Below are positions 45,671 through 58,230 of a DNA stretch of 64,000 nucleotides, one piece after another. Under the pieces are notes generated by a model, which was given only the letters and a program-made list of their open reading frames with translations, made no database searches and was not told the origin of the DNA. How positions within the stretch are numbered: position 1 is the stretch's first letter; every line of letters begins with the position of its first letter. The DNA is from Sesamum alatum. Its lineage: Eukaryota; Streptophyta; Magnoliopsida; Lamiales; Pedaliaceae. The position numbers were made by a program, and so were the translations under genes. Location of the stretch: contig JACGWO010000004.1 in NCBI GenBank assembly GCA_034509735.1, forward strand, positions 10,831,395-10,895,394, read 5' to 3'.

Positions 45671-48036
45671 ATGGTAGGTTTCAAGCAAGAGTTCAATATT
45701 TTCGAGTTCTTCGCCCTTGCTTCTCGTATGTTCGACAATGGAGATGCGCAAGCCATGGCTTCCATGAAAAACCTCCAAGACGCGTGGTGTTTGCAGTTTG
45801 GAGATGAAGTTTCTCCTTCTCCGCAAGCTTTGGTGGCTGGTCCATCGCGGTGGTGGCTCTCAAGCCAACTTCAGCACATGTTCTTACACCTTTTCACCTC
45901 CCACAGCCTGAAATCCGCCGTGCAAGACGCATTCTCTCACGAGATTCAACTGTGACGTTTGACATTCCGTCGGCTGCTTGCGCCTCCCTTTCAACGTCAC
46001 ATTCTCCGGCCGGAATTCCTCCATTTTCCCCTGAAAAACCCTTCGCCTTCCTTAGCTGAATACTCCCTTGGGGCTTCTCTCAGCATTGCACCGCCGCCTG
46101 GAGTTTTTCCTCCTCATTTTCAGGCTAACTGTTCACTTTCCGCGCTGCAGCAACTTCTTGTTCCTCAGTCCGCGCCTCTAGCGCCTAGATCTGCTACTTT
46201 GCCGCCATTGATGCATGAAAAATCGTACAAGGATGCACTTTTCAGTGCCCCTCATTCGCTTCCTCATGCCTCGTTACCTGCTGCAAATTTTTCGTCTGAA
46301 AAAAATATTGCTGCGTTTTACACAGCAGTTGATTCTGCTCCTGCTACGTTTTGCACACCTGAAAATCATGCTGTTGCTCCGCCTTGCATGAATGAAAATG
46401 TTGCTGCTGTCCTGCCTTGCATAGCAGCAAATTTCGCTGCTCATTCTTCGTTGCCTGCTGCAAATTTTTGGCCTAAAAAAACTACTGCTACATCGTCTTG
46501 CACAGCAGCAAATTCTGCTGCTCATCCTTCGTTGCCTACTGAAAATTCTTGGTCTGAAAAAACTGCTGCTACGTCGTCTTGCGCAGCAGCATTTTTTGCT
46601 GCTCATTCTTCGTTGCCTACTGCAAATTTTTGGTCTGAAAAAACTGTTGCTACGTCTTGCGCAACAGCAAATTCTGCTGCTCATTCTTCATTGCCTACTG
46701 CAAATTATTTGCCTGAAAAAACTGCTGCTACGTCGTCTTGTGCAGCAGCAAATTCTGCTGCTCATCCTTCATTGCCTGCTGATAATTCTTGGTCTGAAAA
46801 ATCTGATGCTACGTCTTGCGCAACAGCAAATTTTGCTGCTCATTCTTCGCTGCCTGCTGCAAATTTCTGGCCTGAAAATTCTGCTCCTACGTCCTGCCTT
46901 AATGTTGCTGCCCCATCTCCCACCGTCCATGATTCATCCGCTTTGGCTGATTTGGTCGCTCCGAGTGAATCGGGATTGCTTATTCGTTCGGTGCCACTTC
47001 GTTCTACTAACCCGCCGGGTTTTGGTGTTGATAAATTTGCTGCATCATGTGAAAATTCGAAGAAGAAAACCTTGCGTTACATTGCCCCGGAGCATCAAAA
47101 TGGTGAGGTCATTGTTCGACCTTTTCTTAACATGATCAAAAAGGGGTCCATGCGGTGGGAATCAACGGCTGTGGGCTATCTTCTTGGTCGGAAACCTCCA
47201 TTTTTCCCTCTCCTTGATTATGCCCATGCTAATTGGCCCGGAATCAAGGATGTGACAGCCACCTCGAACGGGTTCTTTTTCTTCACTTTTGAAAACCCGT
47301 CGGGTATGGAAGGAATTATTAAGGGTGGGCCTTGGCTCTTCCAAGGTCAGCCCATTGTTCTCCAATGTTGGGAGCCTGGCCTTGCCTTGCGTAAGCAGAA
47401 CCACACCCAAGTTCCCGTATGGATTCGACGTCGCCATCTGTCGGTTGAATTCTGGACGGATGATGGCTTGAGTACAATTGCAAGTGGAATCGGCCGCCCG
47501 CTTTATAGTGACACCATCACGAAAGCATGCACGAGGCTGGACTTCACTTGTGTATGCGTCATGTTGGACTACACTTTCACCCTTCCGAAGCATATTATCA
47601 TTTTGATCCCCTCGGAGGATGGCTTGGAATCTCCATGCCGTATTGATGTGGAATATGAATGTATTCCGCCCAAGTGCCGTTCATGCTACTCCCTCGGCCA
47701 CTCAGCTTCGGCTTGCTCTACCACGAAGAAGTCATCCAAGCAGCCTATTGCCATCTATGTCCCTAAAGCACCCCCTCCTTCGGATGCCTTACCAGTGACT
47801 ACCCCTAATGCCATTTGGCTGAAACTACATCTTCGCCTACTCCAAAAACCACACCCACACGCAGCCCCCCTCAGGCTCAAGATGGTAGTTTATGTCTTGG
47901 TGTTGACAATCACACTCCGCCCCCTATGGACAACAACACGAGCATCTCCACTCACAATCCATTTGATGCTCTTAATGAGATACCTCTTGAAGCTGATTTG
48001 ATCTCCTCGGGCCCTAACAGACGCAGCCCGCAACGA
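45671..48036 (+). pseudogene. LINE ORF1 (copy 3): repeat-rich N-terminus, DUF4283-like domain, CCHC knuckle
   Basis: RNA-binding protein of the LINE. The first ATG of this frame inside the element is at 45671 (MVGFKQEFNIF); upstream codons belong to the 5' UTR or satellite. A TGA at 45953-45955 interrupts the frame, which then stays open to 48001. N-terminal part: Ser/Ala/Pro-rich with six tandem units of 26-27 residues (46436-46902). Middle: a DUF4283-like region (RYIAPEHQNGEVIVRPFLN to about IPSEDGL), typical of plant L1 ORF1. Then a CX2CX4HX4C knuckle (CRSCYSLGHSASAC, ~47674). A frameshift near 47800 moves the real C-terminus to another frame (THNPFDALNEIPLEADL, ~47950), homologous to the start of LINE copy 2. 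Confidence 0.82.
46436..46902 (+). repeat. 78/81-bp tandem repeats in LINE ORF1
   Basis: Six units starting gctgctcat(t/c)cttcg at 46436, 46517, 46598, 46676, 46757 and 46835, spaced 81, 81, 78, 81 and 78 bp; the last is shorter. All periods are multiples of 3, so the frame is kept. A unit reads roughly AAHSSLPTANFWSEK, then a T-A-T-S-C stretch. More degenerate units may precede 46436. Confidence 0.9.
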
Positions 48037-51000
48037 GGTAGGCACTTGTTCATGAATTTCGTCTGCAGCTTATTGGTCTTCTTGAAACTCGGGCCTCCCA
48101 CCCCAATGTATCTCAAATTAAGGTACGATTGCTACCCAACTGGAGCTGGTTTATTGATTATTCTGGGCCTGGTAACCGCTTGTGGATCGCGTGGAATAAT
48201 TCTGAGCTTGATATTGATTTTGTTGACTTTGGGCCTTAATTTGTTCATTGTCGTGTCACCATGCGTTGCTCGCATGATTCCTGCTTTATTACTTTTGTAT
48301 ATGGTGCAAATGATACTATCGCTCGCCGCGATCTTTGTCCAAACTGTATGATCTTTCTTTATCTACTGCTGATTATCCTTGGCTTGTTTTTGGCGACTTC
48401 AATGTTGTTGTTGATCTGAGCGAAGTTTGTGGTGTTTCAGGGGATATTCGGTTGGGATGGAGGAATTTAGCAACTGCATTTCTTCCTCCGGTCTTTTGCA
48501 CTTGCCCGCCACTGGTGCGCATTTCACTTGGCATAACTGTAGTGATGGTGCTTGTAGCCTATGGAAACGTCTTGACCGCGCTGTGGTTAACGATGAATGG
48601 CTTTCCAAATGGCCCGGATCATCTTTTATTTGCAGCACCCCTCGGACTTCAGACCATTCTCCTCTTGTGATTCAGGGGCATGCTTCTTCCCTCCCGTCCT
48701 CCATGTTCCGATTTGAAAACTTAACATCATGCCATGGATTTCTCTTGGAAGTTGGAGGAATTTGGGCTGCTCCTATTCATGGGACCTATATGTATTCAGT
48801 CACTAGAAAACTCAAGCTCCTCAAGCATATTTTCTGTCGTATGAGGAAGGAAAAGGGCGACCTGTCGGCCAATGTCAAAATGGCTTCGGAATTATTGTCT
48901 ATTGTTCATAGTCACTTGATCCGTCTTCGACATCAGTCGCTCCTTTTACAAATTGAACGCCTATGCAAAATCCTTGTATCTCGTGCTACTTTTCTGGAAC
49001 AAGAGATGCTTAGACAACGATCCAAAATGCAGTGGCTTAAAGGAGGTGATGATTGCACTAAGCTCTTCTTTCGGAAAGTGGCTGCTAAGCGTTCAACGCT
49101 CCGAGTCTTTCAGATCCACAATGACGTCGGGACCCTTCTCACCTCCCCAATGAGGTACAATCTGAATTTGTGAGCTTTTATGAGCGTCTTCCTGGCGGCC
49201 CTAGAAGACGATCCACTGTTTTTCTTGATCAGTTGGAGCCCTTTCGTCGCTTTTCTATTTCTGATGAGATGCGCTTAGGCATGACCCTGCCGGTCTCACA
49301 CAGCGATATCAAATCGGCTCTTTTTGACATTCCGGATGATAAATCACCAGGTCCTGATGGGTACTCAGCGGCTTTCTTTAAATCATCTTGGCCCATTATC
49401 GGTGATGAATTTGTAGCTGCTGTTCGGGAATTCTTTCACTCGGGTAGATTACTAAAGCAAATCAATGCTACCATCATCACCCTTGTTCCAAAGGTCCAGC
49501 TCCCCGGTTATGTGAATGACTTTCGTCCGATCTCTTGCTACAAGGTTATCTCTAAGATCCTTGTTCAGCGTATTCAGCCGGTTTTGGAGCACATTATCAG
49601 CCCGACGCAGAATGCCTTTGTTCCGGGCCGGAGAATTTCAGACAACATTCTCCTTGCGCAAGAGCTCTTCAATGGATACAACCGTAAGAATAGGCCTCCA
49701 AGAGCTGCACTTAAAGTGGACCTTAGAAAAGCTTTTGACTCTCTTGAGTGGGATTTCATCCTTGCATCCCTTCGGCTTTTTCAGTTCCCGGATATCTTTA
49801 TTGGTTGGATTGAGGATTGTATCTCTACTACATCATTCTTAATCTGCCTCAATGGGGAACTTCAGGGGTTTTTTCAGGGTTGCAGGGGCCTTCGATAGGG
49901 AGATCCACTTTCTCCCTACCTATTCGTTTTGTGCATGGATGTCTTCCACCTTCACCTCCAGAAGTCCATCGCAGAAAGCTCCTCATTTGCTTATCATTGT
50001 CAATGTAAAGACTTGGGCCTCTTCTGTCTTTCCTTTGCTGATGATCTTATCCTCTTCTGCAGAGCCGATGCACCCTCGATTCAGACCTTCAGTAACACTC
50101 TGGAATGGCTTTCTCATGCTTCAGGCCTTCATGTCAATCGCGATAAAAGTCAGTTGATCCCTCTCTAAATCAGCTGAGCACTTGAGGCTAGCCCTCCATC
50201 ACATCCTCGGTTTTCAGGCTGGTGTTCTCCCTCTCACATATCTTGGACTTCCCCTATTGCACTCTCGGCTCTCTATTAAAGACTGCCAACCTTTGCTCTA
50301 AAAGGTTGACAAGCGTATTACTGGCTGGGCGGGCTTCCCCCTCTCATTTGCAGGTAGAGTTTAGCTTATCAAATCTGTCCTCTCCTCTCTTCACACATAC
50401 TGGAGCTCTGCTTTCTTTCTCCCGAAAGGTGTTATCAAGCTTATTGAGAAGAAATTCCGGAAATTCCTTTGGCATAGGCACTCTGACAGAGGCTATGCAA
50501 AAGTTGCTTGGGAGCGGGTTTGTAGACCCAAGGATGAGGGTGGTCTTGGTATTCGGCCAATTGCCCCCCTTAATCAAGCCCTTATGATCCGACATTTATG
50601 GGATGTCCTTCAGCGCTCCCCCCAATTGATTTGGGCGCAATGGATTTGGCATTATCGACTACGCAAAGCATCTATCTGGATTATTTCTCAGACGATCGGT
50701 TCTTGGAGTTGGCGCAAAATGATTGGGCTTCGTCAATTTTTGCTGATTGGGGTTCGCTTTGAGGTGGGCTCGGACCCCCACTTCAAGCTTTGGCTTGACC
50801 CCTGGCACCCACTTGGTGTTCTCATTCATCGCTTTCCTCGTGGCCCTTCTATCACAGGTATCCCTATTGATACTTCCTTAGGGTCTGTAATCCAGTCGGG
50901 GCAATGGAACTGGCCTCTAACCACAAATTTTGAGTTGCTTGGTATTGCTGCTAACCTACCACCGATATGCCCTGGACCATCTCGGGTCCTATGGAATTCT

Positions 51001-51548
51001 CTTAATGGATCTCGCTGAGTATATTTCAGCCAGCCAGCCCGAAGGTGGAGTGGTTCTCTCTTTTTCATGGTCCCTTCCGTATTCACTGGAACCTATTCAT
51101 TCTTTGGCTTGCTATTTGGGAGCGCTTATCTACAATGGATAGGCCATGGTGTCCACCAGATTCTTGGGAGTGCGTCCTCTGCAACTCTGGAGTGGCTGAG
51201 AGCCATTCCCACCTCTTCTTTGAATGCACATTCTCGCGGAGATGCCTTTATCTCATTGGACAGCGCACCAAACTTCGTTGGCCTCATTCGTCATGGCAGA
51301 ACGGCATTAGATGGCGTGGTAAACACATTGTTAACGCAGCTTACCGTGCCACCTTTGCTTCGCTCATATACCACATCTGGCGGGAACGTAATGCTAGAAG
51401 ATTCCAGGACTCCTCAATGACTGTAAACGCGTTGGTGGAACTCGTTCTTGAGCAAATCCGCACCCGCATCCATGGCGACAACTTGGGTCCCTCTCTTCAA
51501 ACTGCAGCCCTCTTCCGTCTTTGGCGAATCCCATGGAACTTTCATTGA
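48037..51548 (+). pseudogene. LINE ORF2 (copy 3): endonuclease, reverse transcriptase, zf-RVT
   Basis: The start of ORF2 is missing: compared with LINE copy 2, about 80 bp with the ATG and the AAWNVRGLNR endonuclease motif are deleted near 48036. Endonuclease remains: HFTWHNCSDGACSLWKRLDR (~48520) and TSDHSPL (~48647). The frame from 48427 leads through a linker. Reverse transcriptase runs 49170-49898 with DDKSPGPDGYS, NAFVPGRRISDNILLAQEL and KVDLRKAFDSLEWDF, and stops at a TAG at 49896-49898 where copy 2 has a Gln codon in LRQGDP. Near 49540 it lacks 12 bp (CNIL) present in copy 2. The catalytic SFADDLILFC is at 50030-50059. The zf-RVT-like end lies at 51045-51548 (CPPDSWECVLCNSG to LWRIPWNFH). 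Several frame breaks between these parts. Confidence 0.87.
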
Positions 51549-51876
51549 TCCTTCTTGGAGCTTCACTATAGAATGATTGTTGGAATGATGAGTTGGTTTG
51601 GGCTGGCCTGTTGTTGTTTTTCTGCTTTGTTGGTTTTGGGCCGGCATGTAGCCGAGATTGTTTTGGCCTTACTGTTGTAAAATTTGTTCTTGTATCTGTC
51701 TTGTTGCGCATCTGTGCCCTTTGTTGGCACTGGCTTGTCGTTGTGGTTTTGTGCCCCGGATTGTTTGATTGTTGTTATCGTCCTGGGGTTCATTTTGTGG
51801 ACTGGGCACACAGCCTATATCATTGTTGTAACCTTCTCCTATATTTATGAAATTTACCTTTACCTAAAAAATAAAA
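51549..51876 (+). other. LINE 3' UTR and tail (copy 3)
   Basis: T/G-rich sequence with ttgttg words, ending tatgaaatttacctttacct and an A-rich tail with one T. It shares its last ~30 bases with LINE copies 1 and 2, although the rest has diverged. Confidence 0.7.
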
Positions 51877-54800
51877 AAAGGTACAAAGGTGAGTCCATGG
51901 CTCGAAAGAGTGTTCTAGATGTAGTCCTAGTACATTTTTATGTTGAATAAGATGGAGTCCTACTCATATAATCGAAGAGTAGCTTTAATATTGATTATTA
52001 GAGTCAATACGAATATATTTATAGCCAAAACTGAGTCATCTATCAGTCAATTATAAGGACTGAAAGCAAAAGGTGTTTCCTACGATTGTGTTGAGTATTA
52101 GGCATGTATCCGGACGTACGATTGATTGTAAAGGTTTTCCAAGCCCTCGATATGGCAAGGATAAAAGTGGATTAGTGTCTAAACTTGTTTAAAGGATTTT
52201 GTCGTTGAGCAAAGGTACAAAGCTAAGTCCATGGCTCGAAAGATAGTTCTAAATGTACTCCTAGTGCATTTTATGTTGAATAAGATGACGTCCTAGTCGT
52301 ATAACTGAAGGGTAGCTTTAATATTGATTATTAGAGTCAATACGAATATATTTATAGCAAAAAATGAGTCATCTATCAGTCAATGATAAGGACTGAAAAC
52401 ACAATGTGTTTCCAACGATTGTGTTGAGTATTAGGCATATATCCGGACGTACGATTGATTATTGAAGGTTCTCAAAGCCCTCGATATGGCAAAGATAAAA
52501 GTGCATTAGTGTCTAAACTTGTTTAAAGGAGTTTGTTGTTGCGCAAAGGTACAAAGGTGAGTCCATGGCTCAAAAGAGTGTTCTATATGTCGTCCTAGTG
52601 CATTTTTATATTGAATAAGACGGAGTCCTAGTCATATAATCGAAGAGTGGCTTTAATATTGATTATTAGAGTCAATACGAATATATTTATAACAAAAAAT
52701 GAGTCATCTATCAGTCAATGATAAGGACTGAAACCACAAGGTGTTTCCGACGATTATGTTGAGTATTAGGCATGTATTCGGATGTACAATTTATTATGAA
52801 CGTTTTCCGAGCCCTTTCATGTAAAAGATAAAAGTGCATTAGTGTCTAAACTTGTTTAAAGGAGTTTGTCATTGCGCAAAAATACAAAGATGAGTCCATG
52901 CCTCAAACGAGTGTTCTAGATGTAGTCCTAGTGCATTTTTATGTTGAATAAGATGGAGTCCTAGTCATATAATCGAACAGTGGATTTAATATTCATTATT
53001 AGAGTCAATATGAATATATTTATAGCAAAAAATGAGTCATCCACTAGTCTATGATAAGGACTGAAAGCTCAAGGTGTTTCCTATGATTGTGTTGAGTATT
53101 AGGCATGTATCCGGACGTATGATTGATTATGAAGGTTCTCCAAGCCCTCGATATGGCAAAGATAAAAGTGCATTAGTGTCCAAACTTGTTTAAATGAGTT
53201 TGTCGTTGCGCAAAGGTACAAAACTGAGTCATGGCTCAAAAGAGTGTTTTAGATGTAGTCCTAGTGCATTTTTATGTTGAATAAGATGGAGTCCTAGTCA
53301 TATAATCGACGAGTGGCTTTAATATCGATTATTATAGTCAATACGAATATATTTAAGACAAAAAATGAGTCATCTATCCATCAATGATAAGGACTGAAAG
53401 CACAAGGTGTGTCCTACGATAGTGTTGAGTATTAGGTATGTATCCGGATGTACGATTGATTATGAAGGTTCTCCAAGCCCTCGATATGGCAAAGATAAAA
53501 GTGTATTAGTGTCTAAACTTGTTTAAAGGAGTTTGTCGTTGCGCAAAGGTACAAAAGTGAGTCCATAGCTCAAAAGAGTGTTCTAGATGTAGTCCTACTG
53601 TATTTTTATGTTGAATAAGATGGAGTCCTAGTCATATAATTGAAGAGTGGGTTTAATATTGATTATTAGAGTCAATACGAATATAATCATAACAAAAAAT
53701 GAGTCATCTATCAGTCAATGATAAGGACTGAAAGCAAAAGGTGTTTCCTACGATGTGTGTTGAGTCCATGGCTCGAAAGCAAAATGAGTCCATGGCTCGA
53801 AAGAGTGTTCTAAATGTAGTCCTCGTGCATTTTATGTCGAATAAGATGGCTTCCTAGTCGTACAATCGAAGAGTGGCTTTAATATTGATTATTAGAGTCA
53901 ATACGAATATATAAATAGCAAAAAATGAGTAATCTATCAGTCAATGATAAGGACTGAAAAAACAAGGTGTTTCCTACAATTGTGTTGAGTATTAGGCATG
54001 TATCTGGACGTACGATTGATTACGAAGGTTGACCAAGCCCTCGATATGGCAAAGGAAAAAGAGGAATAAATGTCTAAATTTGTTTAAAGGTTAGTCCATG
54101 GCTCAAAAGAGTGTTTTAGATGTGGTGCTAGTGCATTTTAAAGTTGAATAACATGGAGTCCTAGTCATATAATCGAAGAGTGGATTTAATATTCATTATT
54201 AGAGTCAATACGAATATATTTATAGCAAAACATGAGTCATCTACTAGTCTATGATAAGGACTGAAAGCACAAGGTGTTTCCTACGATTGTGTTGACTATT
54301 AGGCATGCATCCGGACGTGCGATTGATTATGAAGGTTCTCCAAGCCCTCGATATGGCAAAGATAAAAGTGGATTAGTGTCTAAACTTGTTTAAAGGCGTT
54401 TATCGTTGAGAAAGGTACAAAGCTGAGTCCATGGCTCGAAAGAGTGTTCTAAATGTAGTCCTAGTGCATTTTATGTTGAATAAGATGGCGTCCTAATCGT
54501 ATAATCGAAGAGTGGCTTTAATATTTATTATTAGAATCGATACAAATATATTTATAGCCAAAAATGAGTCATCTATTAGTCAATGATAAGGACTGGAAAA
54601 CACAAGGAGTTTCCTACGATTATGTTGAGTATTAGGCATGTATCTGGACGTACGATCGATTATGAAGGTTCTCCAAGCCCTCGATATGGCCAAGATAAAA
54701 GTGCATTAGTGTCTAAACTTATTTAAAGGAGTTTTTCGTTGCGCAAAGGTACAAAGGTGAGTCCGTGGCTCAAAAGAGTGTTCTAGATTAAGTCCTAGTG

Positions 54801-57609
54801 CATTTTTACGTTGAATAAGATGGAGACCTTGTCATATAATCGAAGAGTGGCTTTAATATTGATTATTAGAGTCAATACGAATATATATATAGCAAAAAAT
54901 GAGTCATCTATCAGTCAATGATAAGGACTGAAAGCACAAGGTGTTTCCTACGATTGTGTTGAGTATTAGGCATGTATCCGGACGTACGATTTATTATGAA
55001 GGTTCTCCGAACCCTTTCATGGCAAAGATAAAAGTGGATTAGTGTCTAAATTTGTTTAAAGGAGTTTGTCGATGCGCAAAGGTACAAAAGTGTGTCCATG
55101 GCTCAAAAGAGTGTTCTAGATGTAGTCCTAGTGCATTTTTATGTTGAATAAGATGGAGTCCTAGTCATATAATCGAAGAGTGGCGTTGATATTGATTATT
55201 AGAGTCAATACGAATATATTTATTGCCAAAAATGAGTCATCATCTATCAGTCAATTATAAGGACTGAAAGCAAAAGGTGTTTCCTACGATTGTGTTGAGT
55301 AAGGAATGTATCTGGACGTACGATTGATTATGAAGGTTCTGCAAGCCCTCGATCTGGCAAAGATAAAACTGCATTAGTGTCTAAAATTGTTTAAAGGAGT
55401 TTATCATTGCGCAAAGATACAAAGGTGAGTCCATTACTCAAAAGAGTGTTCTAGATGTAGTCTTAGGGCATTTTTATGTTGAATAAGATGCAGTCCTAGT
55501 CATATAATCGAAGAGTGGCTTTAATATAGATTATTAGAGTCAATACGAATATATCTATAGCAAAAAATGAGTCATCTATCAGTCAATGATAAGGATTGAA
55601 AAGCACTTGTGTTTGCTACGATTGTGTTAGTAATAGGCATGTATCTGGACGTACGATTGATTACGAAGGTTGACCAAGCCCTCGATATGGCAAAGGAAAA
55701 AGAGGAACAAATGTCTAAATTTGTTTAAAGGCGTTTGTCGTTGTGCAAAGGTACAAAGGTGAGTCCATGGCTCAAAAGAGTATTTAAGATGTAGTGCTAG
55801 TGCATTTTAATGTTGAATAACATGGAGTCCTAGTTATATAATCGAAGAGTGGAGTTAATATTGATTATAAGAGTCGATCCGAATATATTTATAGCAAAAA
55901 ATGAGTCATCTATCGGTCAATGATAAGGACTGAAAGCAACAGGTGTTTCCTACGATTGTGTTGAGTATTAGGCATGTATCTCGAAGTACGATTAATTATG
56001 AAGGTTCTCCAAGCCCTCGATATGGCATAGATAAAAGTGCATTAGTGTCTAAACTTGTTTAAAGGTGTTTATCGTTGAGTAAAGATACAAAGCTGAGTCC
56101 ATGGCTCGAAAGAGTTTTCTAAATGTAGTCCTAGTGCATTTTCATGTTGAATAAGATGGAGTCCTAGTCATATAATCGAAGAGTGGCTTTAATATCGATT
56201 ATTATAGTCAATACGAATATATTTAAAACAAAAAATGAGTCATCTATCCGTCAATGATAAGGACTAAAAGCACAAGGTGTTTCCTACGATTGTGTTGAGT
56301 ATTAGGCATGTATCCGGACGTATGATTTATTATGAAGGTTCTCCAAGCCCTCGATATGGCAAAGATAAAAGTGGATTAGTGTCTAAACTTGATTAGAGGA
56401 GTTTGTCGTTGAGCAAAGGTACAAAGCTGAGTCCATGGCTCGAAAGAGTTTTCTAAATGTAGTTCTAGTGCATTTTATGTTGAATAAGATGGCGTCCTAG
56501 TCATATAATCAAAGGGTGGCTTTAATATTGATTATTAGAGTCAATACGAATATATTTATAGCAAAAAATGAGTCATCTATCAGTCAATGATAAGGACTGA
56601 AAACACAAGGTGTTTCCTACTATTGTGTTGAGTATTAAGCATGTATCCGGACGTACGAATGATTATGAAGGTTCTCCAAGCCCTCGATATGGCAAAGATA
56701 AAAGTGAATTAGTGTCTAAACTTGTTTAAAGGAGTTTGTCATTGCACAAAGGTACAAAGGTGAGTCCATGACTCAAAAGAGTGTTCTAGATGTAGTCCTA
56801 GTGCATTTTTATGTTGAATAAGATGCAGTCCTAGTCATTTAATCGAAGAGTCAATAGGAATATATTTATAGCAAAAAAATGAGTCATCTATCAGTCAATG
56901 ATAAGGACTGAAAGCAAAAGGTGTTTCCAACGATTGTTTTGAGTATTAGGCATGTTTCTGGACGTACGATTGATTCGAAGGTTGACCAAGCCTTCGATAT
57001 GGCAAAGGAAAAAGAGGAATAAATGTCTAAATTTGTTTAAATGTGTTTGTCGTTGTGCAAAGGTACAAAGGTGAGTCCATGGCTTAAACGAGTGTTTTAG
57101 ATGTAGTGCTAGTGCATTTTAATGTTGAATAACAGGGAGTCCTAGTCATATAATTGAAGAGTGGATTTAATATCGATTATAAGAGTCAATACGAATATAT
57201 TTATAGCAAAAAATGAGTCATCTATCAGTCAATGATAAGGACTGAAAGCAAAAGGTGTTTCCTACGATGTGTGTTGAGTCCATGGTTCGAAAGCAAAATG
57301 AGTCCATGGCTCGAAAGAGTGTTCTAAATGTAGTCCTAGTGCATTTTATGTTGAATAACATGGAGTCCTAGTTATATAATCGAAGAGAGGAGTTAATATT
57401 GATTATAAGAGTCAATCCGAATATATTTATAGTAAAAAATGAGTCATCTATCGGTCAATAATAAGGACTAAAAGCAAAAGGTGTTTCCTACGATTGTGTT
57501 GAGTATTTGGCATGTATCTGGAAGTACGATTGATTATGAAGGTTCTCCAAGCCATCGATATGGCAAAGATAAAAGTGCAGTAGTGTCTAAACTTGTTTAA
57601 AGGTGTTTT
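51877..57609. repeat. Satellite array, block 5, ending the array
   Basis: About 17 monomers, irregular, many with gctcgaaagag and agcaaaaaatgagtc variants. A rearranged monomer (cgatgtgtgttgagtccatg with gctcgaaagcaaaatgag) occurs near 53752 and again near 57267, about 3.5 kb apart. A variant with gaccaagccctcgatatggc and aaaaagagga recurs near 54029, 55671 and 56983. These suggest decayed segmental copying rather than a current higher-order repeat. The array stops inside a monomer at aaaggtgttt (~57609) and does not resume in the window. Confidence 0.93.
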
Positions 57610-58230
57610 ATTAATTTTGGTCTGTTAATTATTTATTTTATTTTTCTTCTCTTTGATATAAATAAAATAACATAATTATGCAAAGAACATTGTGAAGCTC
57701 ATTTTTCGAGGGCCACATTAAAATATCACATATTAATAATGTAGGATTACCACATCTTTTAGGTTCACATGTATCAGATATTATATGATTAATAGATTTT
57801 TTTATTATCATATTTTAAAAGTGTATTTTCATGACGATTTGCATTTTAACTTTATTAATCTTTCATGTCGTTAAATAAAAATAATTAAATTATGCAAGTA
57901 ACATTGAAAAAGAGATCTTTTTTCGAGGTCCACATTGAAATATCACATTTACACTAACTTCTTCGATTTTTAAATTTTATATTAATTAATAAATTAGCTT
58001 TTTGAAAACTTAGGTTTAAAATGGTTGTAATTAATATATTTTACTTGTTTTGATTTATTAATTATTTATTTATTTTATTCTCTTATAACTTAAAGTACTT
58101 ATTAATTATTTATTTTATTTATATTCTCTTATAACTTAAAGTAAACACTTGAATTGAATGTGTTTTTGTTCACTCGTTTTTTGTTAAGTTTGAGTCGATT
58201 ATAATAAGTGGATAAAATGTATATTGATAA
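57610..58230. other. AT-rich border region next to the array
   Basis: No gene seen. A ~70-bp segment ending gccacattaaaatatcacat (57665-57732) recurs in diverged form at 57875-57948. A shorter tandem duplication around ttctcttataacttaaagta lies at ~58063-58145. Confidence 0.6.

Larger units (their letters stand above)
45524..51876 (+). mobile_element. L1-type LINE (copy 3), near full length
   Basis: 6.35 kb bounded by a perfect 15-bp target duplication aaaggtacaaaggtg (45509-45523 and 51877-51891). It contains a short 5' UTR, ORF1 with zinc knuckle, ORF2 with endonuclease, reverse transcriptase and zf-RVT-like parts, and a 3' UTR ending tttacctaaaaaataaaaa. It is clearly related to copies 1 and 2 but more diverged at many positions, so it is an older or different subfamily. 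Stops and frameshifts make it inactive. Confidence 0.95.

Noticed and set aside
1..57609. CENP-B-box-like site in the monomer
   Set aside because: I found no match to the usual TTCG...A..CGGG core. The segments around ccggacgtacg are not close enough.
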